DNA from: Trichomonas vaginalis G3
Taxonomy: Eukaryota; Parabasalia; Trichomonadida; Trichomonadidae
Assembly: GCF_026262505.1 (NCBI RefSeq)
Contig: NC_067203.1
Span: forward strand, 21,433,411 to 21,497,410
Direction: 5' to 3'
Length of the DNA: 64,000 nucleotides
Shown: positions 20,840 to 31,101 of the stretch, in pieces
How positions within the stretch are numbered: the stretch's first letter is position 1
How the letters are laid out: every line of letters begins with the position of its first letter
The notes under the pieces: generated by a model
The model's database searches: none
What the model was told of the DNA's origin: nothing
The model's input: the letters and a program-made list of their open reading frames with translations, nothing else
Translations under genes and position numbers: made by a program

Positions 20840-21856
20840 TTAAGAAGTTAAGTCTGTAATACCGGCATCTGAAAGTTCATAAGATGCTTCAGCTTCAGGC
20901 AAAGAAGGAGAATCGTAGATCTTCGCGACTCTTTCCGCCCCTTTTCCTTTCCTCAAGTAAAGTCTCGTTGTCGAAGCGTGTGCGAGGATATGTCCTCCGA
21001 TTGGCTTCGGCGCCTGGACGAACAAGGCTGAGTCTGGGGAGGCCATGACCTGGTTGGTAATGAAGATCGCGATGTTGAATTCCGAAGCGAGTTTGGTCAG
21101 AGCTGCCATCATTTGGCCCAATGTTTGTTGTCTTTCAGCGAGTTCGCCTCTTCCGCTGAAATCGACTCTGAAGAGAGCTGTAATTGAGTCAATGATGAGG
21201 AGCCTGTATTGGTCTTCGGCCATTTGGGCGGCTGCGGCCTGAATCAGCTGCATTTGCTGCTCATGAGTGAAAGCTCGAGCGTAAAGGATGTTTTCGAGGG
21301 CCTCATCACCATCTACGCCGAATCTCTGAGCAATGACTGGTATTCTTTCTGGGCGAAAAGTTCCTTCTGTGTCGATGAAGCAAACTTTTCCTTGGCCACC
21401 GCTTTGGGAGAGGGGAAGTTGGGCTGTAACGCATAGGGTATGGCAGAGCTGTGTCTTGCCGGTACGGAACTCTCCGAAAACCTCGGTAATGGACATGGAT
21501 TCGACTCCTCCACCGAGAAGCTTGTCCAATTCGGTACTTCCGGATGTAATTCGTATTACTTTGGATCTATTCTTGAGGCATGTAGCACCGCTGATGAAAG
21601 TAAAGCTCTCTGATTCGAGGCTTTGAGCTGCTGCGATCAATTTGTCGACTTTGGCATCGGATATGCCCTTGACGTTGGCCAGGTGCTTCTTGGTTTCCAT
21701 CAGGACTGCGCCAACTGTGCAGATTCCGGCCTCTTTCAGCTTCTTGATGTCTGCAATGTTGATTCCAGCTTGCTGGAGCTTCTCTATTGAGTCATAGGAC
21801 TGCTGGATCTCCTCTGACTCCTCAACATCGGGAGCGCGAGTACGTGATGACGACAT
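20840..21856 (-). CDS. DMC1: Meiotic recombinase DMC1
   Basis: 338 residues, the usual length of DMC1 (RecA/RAD51 family), which forms filaments on single-stranded DNA and drives strand exchange between homologues. The N-terminal helix-hairpin-helix part has INIADIKKLKEAGICTVGAV, where the GICT pattern favours DMC1. Walker A is GEFRTGKTQ (about 124-132); Walker B is LLIIDS (about 217). DMC1-type rather than RAD51-type signatures include ALFRVDFSGRGELAERQQ, IFITNQVMASPDS and KPIGGHILAHASTTR; IDTEGTFRPER is closer to RAD51. The start is the first ATG, five bases after TCACAAC, an initiator-like site. It matters because trichomonads have meiotic genes but no directly observed sexual cycle. Intact and not truncated. 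Confidence 0.93.
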   Translation of the reverse strand: MSSSRTRAPDVEESEEIQQSYDSIEKLQQAGINIADIKKLKEAGICTVGAVLMETKKHLANVKGISDAKVDKLIAAAQSLESESFTFISGATCLKNRSKVIRITSGSTELDKLLGGGVESMSITEVFGEFRTGKTQLCHTLCVTAQLPLSQSGGQGKVCFIDTEGTFRPERIPVIAQRFGVDGDEALENILYARAFTHEQQMQLIQAAAAQMAEDQYRLLIIDSITALFRVDFSGRGELAERQQTLGQMMAALTKLASEFNIAIFITNQVMASPDSALFVQAPKPIGGHILAHASTTRLYLRKGKGAERVAKIYDSPSLPEAEASYELSDAGITDLTS

Positions 21857-21863
21857 GTTGTGA
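21857..21863 (-). promoter_or_regulatory. Initiator-like TCACAAC before DMC1
   Basis: Read on the minus strand this is TCACAAC directly before the ATG, fitting TCA(+1)YW. Further upstream, at about 21903-21915, an AAAAAGTGACAATT box is present on the same strand. Confidence 0.5.
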
Positions 21864-22154
21864 ATCTAATCAAGGCGTGATGTTGTCATTCATCGCATCA
21901 AATTGTCACTTTTTCATCTTCGAAATTTTGGTCTTTCAAAACATTAAATTTGATTTTGATTTATGCCTGTATTTTATTTGATTGCACAAAAATACTTCTA
22001 TCTATATTTTACATTGTCAAATCTTCAAATCAGTCAACAAACTCATAAAGTAGATAACGTATCTACTTTGTAGAGGAATCATACTAACAAAATTTATGCT
22101 CGTGGACCCTAAAACATCAAAATTCTAAAATTCTATCAGATAGAATAAGAAACT

Positions 22155-22360
22155 GTATAAAAATCTTATTACCTTCTACTTTGCTACTCTTTGTGTTGCA
22201 TCAATTTTTAATAGTAAACAAGCAGTTGAACTTTTTCTGTCACATGGTGCAAATATCAATGAAAAAGATGAATTTAGAAAAACTATTCTTCATATTGCTA
22301 TAAAATTTCATCGTAAAGAACTCACCAAACTTCTTCCTTCATATGATGCAAATAAATAAA
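22155..22360 (+). pseudogene. Ankyrin-repeat gene relic
   Basis: A short forward frame reads SKQAVELFLSHGANINEKDE, then FRKTILHIAIKFHRKELTKLL and a stop at about 22360. This is the ankyrin consensus (ELLISHGANINxKD..xTxLHxA) of the large trichomonad ankyrin families. No start codon or upstream repeats remain, so it is a fragment of a once longer gene. Host origin; the rest appears to have been lost. Confidence 0.65.
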
Positions 22361-22544
22361 GCTTAATCATAAAAATTTCTCTTTCTTCTTCTGATATGAG
22401 CCCAAAAATTGTGAATTATGAATCTGTACATCCTTAAAGGCGACATCATATACTTTTAAGATATATTTTGAAATTTGAAATCATTGGATTTTTACATTTT
22501 GGAGAAAATATTATTAAAAAAATAATATATTAAAAAATACTTTT

Positions 22545-25202
22545 TTAGACATTCATTGGAGATTCTTCGAACTTTTCGTGTTCTTGAGACTTATCTCTGA
22601 ACACGAACCAATATACTGCGAAGCATACAGCAGCAACAACAACAATTACTGCAATAACAATACCGACAATGAGTCCAACTTTCTTCTTCGATGAAGAAGT
22701 AGTAGATTCCTTGTTGATTTCGATGTTGAGGTTAGAAACAGTGACAACATTTCCTTCTCTCTTTATGTCACCACCTGTATGAAGTTTTTCTGATTCTGGT
22801 AATCCATAGATCTTCAAACTCTTGATTGTCTTTGTGTAATTTGTAGATCTCGATGGTCTTACACTTAATTTTCCATCAGTGAAGTTGACTTCTGCCAAAA
22901 CAAATCCACCATGTAAGTAATCGAATGATTCACCATCATCGAAGTAGATATATCCTTTGGCAGTCAAGTTCTCGTCAAGCGCAATATGTAACAGCAAATC
23001 TTCTTTCATCTGCTCTTTGACATTCATCTTTGAATTAACAAAAGAAGGTGTAATATATCCACCTCTCAAATAAACAGGAATTGAATCAAAATTGACGTAA
23101 ATATTCTTTGTTTCAGTCAATTCTTCACCGTTTTCGAATGAATACCATTTTCCTGGTGGTTTAACAATAAGTAATGAATCCATATTTTGATAAACAACAG
23201 GGCAAGCCATTAAACTTTCACCAACAATTGCTTGGAATCTAACATCATGAAGATTTTCAACTTCAGGGTAATAATACCAAAGAGGAGCAACTAAAGGTGA
23301 AGAGCTTGTTGTGTGTTTATAAGCAGCAGCGTACCAAAGCGGGATCAATTTATATCTTTGTTCTGTTACTTTCTTCATTATATCAAACAATTGAGTTCCC
23401 TTGAAGAGATATGGTTCTCTGTATTCACAGTTTATTGCTGCGTGTTGGCGATAGAAAGGATACAAGAAAGCAGCTGCTTGGAACCATCTTCCATGTAATT
23501 GGTCAGTTGTATTTCCTGTAAATCCACCAATGTCTGATCCTGTGTATGGACAGCCATTGAGATTTGCTGTGATAAGAATATCAATGGACAATCTCAAATG
23601 TTCCCAGGAAGCATCGTTGACGCCTGACCAATGCCATGTATATTTCTGTGATCCGGCAAAGAAAGATCTTGTTAAAATAAATGGTCTTCTCTTGTTGTTA
23701 TCTCTTTGTAACAAGCCTTTGTATGTACCAGCAGTCATGAACAATCCATAGCTGTTGTGGGTCTCTCTGGATTCAATCGTGTTATGCATGTGTTGCCAAT
23801 CTTTGTGGTTCGTGCCTTCAATGCGTTGGAAAACAGCAATTTCGTTCATATCGTTCCAAATATAAACATTGTCGCCCCACTCGTTCTTGAACTTGTCGTA
23901 ACTATAAAGACCTGACCATCAGTCTCTGACATCACTTCTGAAAAAGTCCGGCCAACTTGAATTGCCAGGCCAGCAAGGAGCGATGGCCTGATTTCCTTGA
24001 TTATCGGTAATGAAGAATCCTTTGGCAAGAGCTTCGGTATATGGAATATGCTCTGGATCTGTTGGTAAATGGGGATCAGTAATTCTGATCAAATAGCGGT
24101 TTTTGGACTTAAGATCGGAAATGAACTTCGGAAGATCGATGAACCATGAGTAGTTAACGGCAAATGGAGCAAAGTTCTTAAGGTGATCGATGTCTAACCA
24201 TATGACATCTAATGGGAACTCTACTTTCTCGAGATTGTCAATTACTTCGCGAACTTTCTGTTCGTTTGGATATCCGTACTTTGATTCGTGATAACCAAAG
24301 GCAAATGCAGGTGGAAGTGGTGCATGGCCTGTGATATGTTCGTATTGAGATAAAACTTGTGGCATCTTTTCCATAAAGACAACTAAATCGACGTAGCCGC
24401 CTTCGGAAATGAATTTGGCGATTCTCTTGTCGCTTTTCGTGTTGATTTGGATGTACATATCAGAAGGATTCATCCAAAAGACTGTAGGGTTGATTTCGAA
24501 GTCTGCACAGTGGCCAGAAAGTAATGGAATGAAGCCGTACATTGCATAATTGTCACGTGCATATCTTCTTTCGGCACTGCCAAATGTATCTTCGAGATTT
24601 GCTGGATATGTACCTTCTGAAAAGCCTGTAAGACGTGCATTAGCTGATAAATATGAGATATCTACGCCAATAGCTGTCTTACCATGCTTGTGAGTTTCGA
24701 TATAGCCGTCATAAGTTGTATCTGGTGTTGCTGAGCCATCTTCAACGAACATGAAGTTCTCAGAGTTGATTGTTATGTACTGCTCGCCGTATTTCGAGAA
24801 GGTGATGGATAATGGATTAAAACTGACAATAACTTTGGTGTCTTCGTTATCTTGTAATGTATCAAAGACTTTTCCAGCTGTCCTGTTAAGTGTGTCTTTA
24901 CGGTTGAGCTTCGTGGAATTGACACTGATGTCATCATGGGTGATATCAAAACGATAACTTGAAAGATCAGTACCTGGATTAATACGTACACGGATACCAG
25001 AATTTTCTATCTTATAAATTTCAAGTGTATATGGTGTCTGCTCTCCATTCTGCTTAATACTTACAGAATATAAATTATTTTCAAGTTTGATGGTCGATGT
25101 ATCAAGGGATAGTACTGAATGTGAAGCGTTAATATTATCTGCGCAAAATCTGATCTGCTCGCATGTTCTATAAACGTATTGGATGAGGAAAAATACAATC
25201 AT
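22545..25202 (-). pseudogene. GH31 alpha-glucosidase, membrane-anchored, decayed
   Basis: Two frames in the same phase, 25202-23919 and 23849-22545, are separated by one in-frame TGA at 23919-23921. Together they cover a glycoside hydrolase family 31 protein closest in pattern to glucosidase II alpha (start region YRTCEQIRFCAD). This family removes terminal alpha-glucose. Seen: HAPLPPAFAFGYHESKYGYP substrate region; DVIWLDIDHLKNF; the nucleophile block YIWNDMNEIAVF; RPFILTRSFFAGSQKYTWHW; GSDIGGFTGN. The C-terminus has a Ser/Lys linker and one membrane segment (VGLIVGIVIAVIVVVAAVCF) with a short acidic tail; the N-terminus is a short hydrophobic leader. The TGA stands where the family has the second-domain Trp (RDWW). 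The acid/base motif WSGV also lacks the Asp of WTGD. Two such hits suggest a host pseudogene; read-through is less likely. Confidence 0.8.
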
Positions 25203-26180
25203 TATTCACTTTTGTCACATTTTATCAATTTCCGGTAGATACACATATAAAATCAATACTCTTTTTTTATAAATATTTAGCTTAATCTTCTCATTATAAT
25301 TTTATTATTAACGATGAATGTTGTTCACAAAAATTCGTGTAAAGTATTTTTGAGAAACCTCATTCAAAAAATTAAAAGAGAGTCAACTCTCAGAAACATC
25401 GATAAATCAACCCCATTTCTGAGAAATTATGCATAACATATCCATGGTATTTAAATACATATAAAAACTGTTAAATATAATCAAAATTTGTGTCCAATAA
25501 TTTCCATTTCATGGTTTCGAGAAATAAGGAAAAAGAGATTGATAGTTTATTTATTTTGCAAGTGCACTCAATTTCCAAATTGATTCAATGCATTATATTT
25601 ATGGAATCTTTTTCCAAATATCATAATCTTCATGTCAGAGATTAGTATTGTTTTCACAAATATTCCTATGAAGACATATCAATTTGTAATTGTGGTGTAA
25701 TAAGCAAATGATTAAGTCAAAACAGGCAGACTTAATACGACTAATAGGTCTTAGCCAACTAACTATCTCCAATTAATACCCAATAATAGTAGTACTTGAA
25801 ATGACTAATTTCACTGAAACAGAATCTATATTTTTTGCTTTGAAATATTATTCTAACTTTCTATAGGTATTAATAGAAAATAGATTCCTCTATATCCATT
25901 GTTTTTCGTTGTTATACTATGCTGATTTTGATATTATCAATATGCATGAGCTGATATCCAAATCTTACAATGATGAGTATTTGCTTCAGAAAATTGCATA
26001 AAATAGAAACTGTGTGAAGGGAAAAAGCTTATATGAACCGTACACTTACTGATGCAATTTTTTTATTCGTTCATAATTGATGTTTGCCTAAAAACAAGAT
26101 TGAAATATGTTTGGATATTAATATCTATGTAGAAATGGCTATTAAAAATAGTAGTCCATTATGCCATGCATGGATATGTA
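25203..26180. other. Divergent intergenic region, GH31 and RPL12
   Basis: About 1 kb of AT-rich DNA between divergent genes. Next to the GH31 start lies (minus strand) GTGACAAAAGTGAATA; next to RPL12 lies AAAAAGTGACAGG. Nothing else is recognised. Confidence 0.6.
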
Positions 26181-26199
26181 AAAAAGTGACAGGGCCTTT
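26181..26199 (+). promoter_or_regulatory. RPL12 promoter: AAAAAGTGACA box and CCTTT
   Basis: AAAAAGTGACA at about 26180-26191 is followed by GGGCCTTTCCC, with CCTTT at 26195-26199, seven bases before the ATG. CCTTT resembles the M5 initiator motif described in T. vaginalis. There is no TCA-type initiator. Confidence 0.45.
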
Positions 26200-26206
26200 C
26201 CCTTGA

Positions 26207-26689
26207 ATGGCTGACCAGGCTGTCATCATCAAGTGCCGCGTTTGGGGCGGTGAAACTGGCGTTACATCCAAGCTTGCACCAAAGCTCGGTCCTCTCGGTG
26301 TTCCAGCACCAAAAGTTGCTCAGGAAGTCGCTAAGGCTACTGAGAAGTACAAAGGATTCCGTGCTACAGTTAAGATTACAGTTCAGAACCGTGAGTTCAA
26401 GGTTGAAGTTGAAAACTCAACATCAACACTCCTCATTGCTGCTCTCAATGAACCACATCGTGATCGTAAGAAAGTAAAGGCTGTCAAGCACTCTGGCTCC
26501 CTTTCCCTTGATACAATCATCGATATCGCTCGTACAATGAGACCAAAGTCCTGTGCTCGTAAGCTCGCTGGTACAGTCAAGGAAGTTCTTGGCACAGCTC
26601 AGGCTATGGGTGCTCATGTTGATGGCATGGATCCAAAGGAAGTTCAGAAGAAGATCGCCTCTGGTGAAATCCCAATCCCAGAACAGTAA
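26207..26689 (+). CDS. RPL12: 60S ribosomal protein L12 (uL11)
   Basis: 160 residues, typical of eukaryotic uL11, which forms the base of the ribosomal P-stalk and helps recruit translation factors. Seen: GGETGVTSKLAPKLGPLGVP (residues about 15-34), the conserved proline-rich N-terminal domain; the central KITVQNREFKVEVE; and a C-terminal rRNA-binding domain with ARTMRPKSCARKLAGTVKEV and GTAQAMGAHVDGMDP. Complete, with strong biased codon use. The stop is followed by AATA, giving TAAA over the stop. A 23-bp inverted repeat lies 67 bp downstream. Confidence 0.97.
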   Translation: MADQAVIIKCRVWGGETGVTSKLAPKLGPLGVPAPKVAQEVAKATEKYKGFRATVKITVQNREFKVEVENSTSTLLIAALNEPHRDRKKVKAVKHSGSLSLDTIIDIARTMRPKSCARKLAGTVKEVLGTAQAMGAHVDGMDPKEVQKKIASGEIPIPEQ

Positions 26690-26755
26690 AATACAATATT
26701 TATCTCTGATCCAAATTCTCAAAAATTTCAACTATTTTTTCTACTATTATAAGCT

Positions 26756-26832
26756 CCACATCTTATAGCAAGATCTCAAAAAAAAAAGATTAAATATTAT
26801 AATATTATATGAGATCTTTGTATAAGATGTGG
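26756..26832. repeat. Inverted repeat downstream of RPL12
   Basis: Arms 26756-26778 (CCACATCTTATAGCAAGATC...) and 26810-26832 match with two mismatches around a 31-bp A/T loop. It could act in 3'-end formation or be a small foldback element. Confidence 0.75.
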
Positions 26833-26953
26833 AATTTTAACTGAAAATCTTTGTATATGCAGTTGAGATTGTATAGTTTTGAAGATATACTACAACCTGT
26901 ATACGGGAGTATTAAAAATAAAAGGGATGTTTCCAAGACTTCCTTTTTTTATT

Positions 26954-27259
26954 CTAAAGTAAAAAAGCGAATTCTTTTTTGTAAGGATTCTCTGAAGCAG
27001 CGAACGCTCCGTCGAGTTCATCGATGCGCTCCAGTATTGTATTTAGATCGTTTTCAAGATTCAACATCTCTGGTGATTTTTCGTGCCTTTCTGCAGTAAC
27101 TCCTAACATTGTAGGTGACTCAAGACCTGATTGACTTTCGGAAGAATAATCGAAATTATCGCTGTAAAACTCTTCGTCTTCTTGACTTGATATGCAAGCA
27201 TATGTATTTTCTAGTCTTTCTATGACGCTATTTAATCTCATTAAAGCTCTTGACGACAT
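26954..27259 (-). CDS. Small acidic host protein, 101 residues
   Basis: Starts MSSRALMRLNSVIERLENTY. A Ser/Asp/Glu-rich centre (EDEEFYSDNFDYSSESQSG) and a helical C-terminal stretch, LENDLNTILERIDELDGAF, of coiled-coil type. Upstream on the same strand are AAAAGTGTCAATTGATGCGC, similar to the DMC1 upstream sequence (AAAAAGTGACAATTTGATGCG), and a TTTATTC leader. No family is recognised. The shared promoter pattern with DMC1 supports a real gene. Confidence 0.55.
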   Translation of the reverse strand: MSSRALMRLNSVIERLENTYACISSQEDEEFYSDNFDYSSESQSGLESPTMLGVTAERHEKSPEMLNLENDLNTILERIDELDGAFAASENPYKKEFAFLL

Positions 27260-28245
27260 GAATAAAACCTGAACAGTTTATTCATTCAGCGCATCAATTG
27301 ACACTTTTGAAGCAAGGGATGATCAAGGAAACGCGGTTTTGAGGAAAACGCCGAGAGTTATTGATTTAATTAGAGAAGTCTATTGTATCCATACCATTGA
27401 TATTTGTAAAATTATGCTTAATGTCTAAAAACTTCTTTGAATGAGGGTATTAGTTAATATTCAAACAATTTGAATGGTTTGAAATGTATATATGATGTGA
27501 TTATTATCAAATGTTTTGATATGAAGCAATAATCGATAGAAATATAATCAAAATGATTTTTTACATTGAAGAAAAGAAATTTAAATGATAACGTTAATAT
27601 TAATGTAAATATTTAGAGAAAAATATCGATATTAAATTTTGAAATTTTTCCAAAATTTGAAGAAAAATCAAGAAAGAAAATATGTAGAGATTAATTGTTA
27701 AATTCAAGTTTTCAAAAAAATTTTGGAAAAAATCGGAAAGACATTGCGGTACCTACATCAGACGAAACACTAAAATTACTAAGAATTTTACGTTCTCTTC
27801 GATTTTTCGAATTGGCGAAATCAAAAAGTTGATATTTTCAAAACATTTCTTGTAAGACAATGATATATGTAACACATCAATAAATTTTTTCATAATGAAT
27901 TTGACTAAATCTCGTAAATTGAACTTGGATAAATCGGTGAAAAAATGTTGATTAAAAAAGTATCGTATAATAGATCATATGCAAAATAACACGTCGGAAT
28001 TTCGGTTATTTTGAAAAGAAACTTTTTAAATAGTTTATTTTTGGCTGTCAAAAAATCTAAGATATTCATAATATTTTTAATAAATATATTAAATGGAATT
28101 ATATATACTAAAATCATTCTATCGTCTTAACTCTTTTGTGAGCTTAATATAAAGTGAAAAAGGTAAACAATTTTGATTAATTATGATTTACAAAATTATT
28201 CTATGCATTAATTTATAAATCCATAAATCACTCACAATTTTTCCA
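27260..28245. other. AT-rich spacer
   Basis: About 1 kb without a gene. The open frame at 27905-28117 (-) is AT-driven and not supported. The first 60 bp hold the promoter-like sequence of the preceding minus-strand gene. Confidence 0.55.
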
Positions 28246-28306
28246 ATGGACAACTGGCCACTAGATTCTGAGAAATTGAGAGACACATCCAAATTTATAA
28301 ATCAGT

Positions 28307-28312
28307 TCATTT
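28307..28312 (+). promoter_or_regulatory. Initiator-like TCATTT
   Basis: TCATTT lies 14 nt before the ATG at 28323, the same spacing class as in HSP90. It supports the downstream start rather than an earlier ATG at 28246 in another frame. Confidence 0.5.
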
Positions 28313-28322
28313 TTAAACAAAG

Positions 28323-28535
28323 ATGTTCGGCTACAACAACCTCCTCCGTGAAGCAGAGTTCGATGACCTCCTTTACGCTAACATTCAGTTACCATCACAC
28401 CGTTCAGAAGAGGATTTCGAAGAACAATCCCTTGACAGCGCTGCCTCTTCATTTGTTGATGATTTCCCAACACAGGCCGAAGTAGACTCAGAAAGACCAG
28501 TCGAAGAGCTTACAAACTCTCCATATTTTGTTTAA
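28323..28535 (+). CDS. Small acidic host protein, 70 residues
   Basis: MFGYNNLLREAEFDDLLYAN followed by a Ser/Glu/Asp-rich middle and an end ELTNSPYFV. The codons (CTC, CTT, TCC, GAC) resemble those of HSP90, not of the AT-rich surroundings, which supports expression. No family is recognised; it is probably disordered. The complete 1.06-kb transposon begins 266 bp downstream. Confidence 0.55.
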   Translation: MFGYNNLLREAEFDDLLYANIQLPSHRSEEDFEEQSLDSAASSFVDDFPTQAEVDSERPVEELTNSPYFV

Positions 28536-28801
28536 GAAATTTTTATTGTATTAATCTATCATTCTCGATTCTTAATCTACTGTAAATAAACAAACTATCT
28601 ATTAAAATTGCTATCTATTTAAAAATATATAATTTTTTAAATTAAATCAAATCCATAAAACTCCTAACGTTCTCATTTGTTAGGAAAACTCTTATTTCTT
28701 CCAAGTTTTACACATTAATTAATAATACTTCTCAATAATTATAAAATGAATTTTTCGATTTTATTCTTACATAATTTATCATTCAAATTTAACTTAGAAT
28801 A

Positions 28802-29857
28802 AGGGTTTCGTTTTGCGAAAAAAACGTACAATACGCAATTTCGCTAAAAAACATTTAGCTAGCAATTTCGACCTTTGACTCCACTCAAGACGTCACTTTT
28901 TTAATTTTGCGGTATCATATTTTTGGAAAATCTTTATGAATATTATATAAAAAGTCTCTTTAATATCTATATTTCATATTTTTATCGATTTTTAAAGTTT
29001 TTGCGAAAAGTATTCAATTATTTTTGCTATTTGGTCGGGTAAATGTCAGATTTGCGACATTTTCTGATATGATATTCAGATTCTACGTTGATAATAATGC
29101 TTATAGAACCCTCTTGCTATTGTGTCAAAATTGCGAAACCGATAGCAAAAATATCTCGCAATATCAAAATTGAGATATTGAGTGAATTATGCATTATAGA
29201 GATTAAAAATCTGATTTGTGAAAACATCTCATCAGTTTCTAGCTAATTCAAAAATCTTTACTATCTTATTCGATTAAAATGAAAAGGGAATAGTTTCATT
29301 ATGCTTTAAATGACAGCCTTATAATATAATCATAGTTTTCGCTCAATATGCAGCATTTTTTTTTTCGAAATCTATGGTCAATATCCTAAATACTGATTGC
29401 TTTGCATTCATATCTCTTACATTTTCTATACCCATATCACTATTCATTGCTATTCCTATCTTTTTCATTTTTGTTTGTTTCTCATAATTTCTCAAAAAAC
29501 ATGATAACTTGATATTTGTAAATATCATACTTTATAACGTAAATAAGAACTTGACCTATTAAGAAAAGCAGTAATGAAAAGAAAATCTGAAATTCATAAA
29601 AATTACAAGTTTCTGATGACAATTAGCTTAATTAAACCAGGTACAAGATTATATAATTGTATTTTATATCCAATTATCCATATAATATCTTATCCAGAAA
29701 AAAAAACTTGATCAATACCAAATGATTTTTTAACTAGTAAATAAAGTATTTTCTTTACACACACATTGTATATCATAGTTTTTTTTTTTTTTGGTTTCGC
29801 AAAACATCCAAAAACAAACATGCTATAAAAGTGACAATTTTAGCAAAACGAAACCCT
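28802..29857. mobile_element. TA-flanked inverted-repeat DNA transposon, complete
   Basis: The ends are inverted repeats: AGGGTTTCGTTTTGC then G or T and AAAA at each side, about 20 bp. Both ends abut TA (28800-28801 and 29858-29859), the duplication made by Tc1/mariner-type transposases, a superfamily very abundant in T. vaginalis. The 1,056-bp body has no convincing transposase frame (longest open piece about 61 codons), so it is a non-autonomous copy or an internal relic. A second copy is represented by the stub at 14047-14189. Confidence 0.75.
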
Positions 29858-30137
29858 TACTAAAATAAAGATATAACCATTTCACAAGGAGAGAATTCAA
29901 TTTTTTGTTAACCGCGTAAAATCATAAAGGATTGTAATTTTGTTTATTATATTATTCTCCTATTGTTTTTCAAAATATTTTATATAAATTCACAATATTC
30001 TTTTCAATTCCTCTCAATACACTTTTGATAATCTGTAAAATCATGTTGGTAAAATTATAATGCATGATATGTTCGCAGCAAATTTCATTAAGTTTCTTAA
30101 TAAAATTTATGAGGATTGAAATTTTTGAATAGGTGGC
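29858..30137. other. Short spacer upstream of kinase 1
   Basis: AT-rich, no gene. A TCATTTT initiator-like site sits at 30138-30144, just before the kinase start. Confidence 0.5.
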
Positions 30138-30150
30138 TCATTTTGTTATA

Positions 30151-31101
30151 ATGAATAACAGTGAAATTGAGTTCTTCCAGCAACATGGCTTGACATTCAG
30201 AAATGTCATAGGGGAAGGCTCATTTGGAAAACTCTTTCTTGTTTATTCATCCCATTATGATCAATGTTTTGCATTGAAGAAGATACCACAACTTTCATTC
30301 CATGAGAATGAAATCGAGTGCTTAAAGCATATCTGCCAGAAGAACATCATTAATCTATATAACTATTATAGATTTGATGGTCATGTTTATTTGCTGATGG
30401 AATATTGTCCAAATGACTTGAATTTATTAATACATCAAGACAAGGAGATTGATCCAGAGTTACTTAGAGTTTATATTTATGATATTCTTCAGGCAATCAA
30501 GACCTGCCATGATAACAACATTGCTCACCAGGATATCAAGCCAAGCAACTTCTTAATTGATAAGTATGGTAGAATCAAGGTATGCGACTTTGGTTTGTCT
30601 AATATCTATGAGGATAATCCAACCTGCAACACATTTAAAGGCACTATGCTTTTCATGGCTCCAGAACTCTTCAGAAAGAAGGAATATAATGCCATGAAAG
30701 CTGATATATGGGCCCTTGGAGTCACATTCTTCTGCATGGCAACCAAGACATATCCATTTTACTGCACAAATAAACAAAATTACATCAAGATTCTGAACAC
30801 AGGAATCTTCCCTCACTATAAAGTTGCAAGTCCATCGCTTAGGGAAGTGATTATCCACTGTTTGGATTTAAATCCAGAGACAAGAGCAACAGTTGACGAA
30901 CTCTTAAAGTTAGCATATTTTGACCAAATGAGATATCATAACCCATTAGAAACAAAAGATATCGGAAAAACTCAATCCCTCAATGCAATAATTTTTAAAC
31001 CACTGTTGAAGAGATCAATGAAATTAACAGAGAGAAGTACAGTCACATCGTTAAGAAAGAAGATCCCCATCGAATTACTCAAGCATTCGAGTGTATATTA
31101 A
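30151..31101 (+). CDS. Protein kinase, CAMK-like, non-RD (kinase 1)
   Basis: 316 residues, essentially one Ser/Thr kinase domain plus a short basic tail. Seen: Gly loop GEGSFGKLFLVY; ATP-binding Lys in FALKKI; catalytic HQDIKPSNFLID, where the usual Arg of HRD is Gln; CDFGLSN; MAPELF; DIWALGVTFFCMA. The ATG at 30151 is preferred to the upstream GTG at 30133 because TCATTTT (30138) lies just before it and because the paralogue at 32454 starts at the same place (MN.SE.EFF). Such small single-domain kinases form huge families in trichomonads; substrates cannot be predicted. Convergent with kinase 2. Confidence 0.9.
   Translation: MNNSEIEFFQQHGLTFRNVIGEGSFGKLFLVYSSHYDQCFALKKIPQLSFHENEIECLKHICQKNIINLYNYYRFDGHVYLLMEYCPNDLNLLIHQDKEIDPELLRVYIYDILQAIKTCHDNNIAHQDIKPSNFLIDKYGRIKVCDFGLSNIYEDNPTCNTFKGTMLFMAPELFRKKEYNAMKADIWALGVTFFCMATKTYPFYCTNKQNYIKILNTGIFPHYKVASPSLREVIIHCLDLNPETRATVDELLKLAYFDQMRYHNPLETKDIGKTQSLNAIIFKPLLKRSMKLTERSTVTSLRKKIPIELLKHSSVY

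Noticed and set aside
23919-23921. UGA decoded as tryptophan (altered genetic code)
   Set aside because: All other genes here read through with UGG for Trp and need no UGA, and UGA ends the packaging-ATPase tail at 28-30. A second conserved residue is also altered in the same GH31 gene, which favours decay.
29343-29528. Possible transposase in the TA-flanked element
   Set aside because: Only 61 codons with no DDE/DDD motif; the element is treated as non-autonomous.
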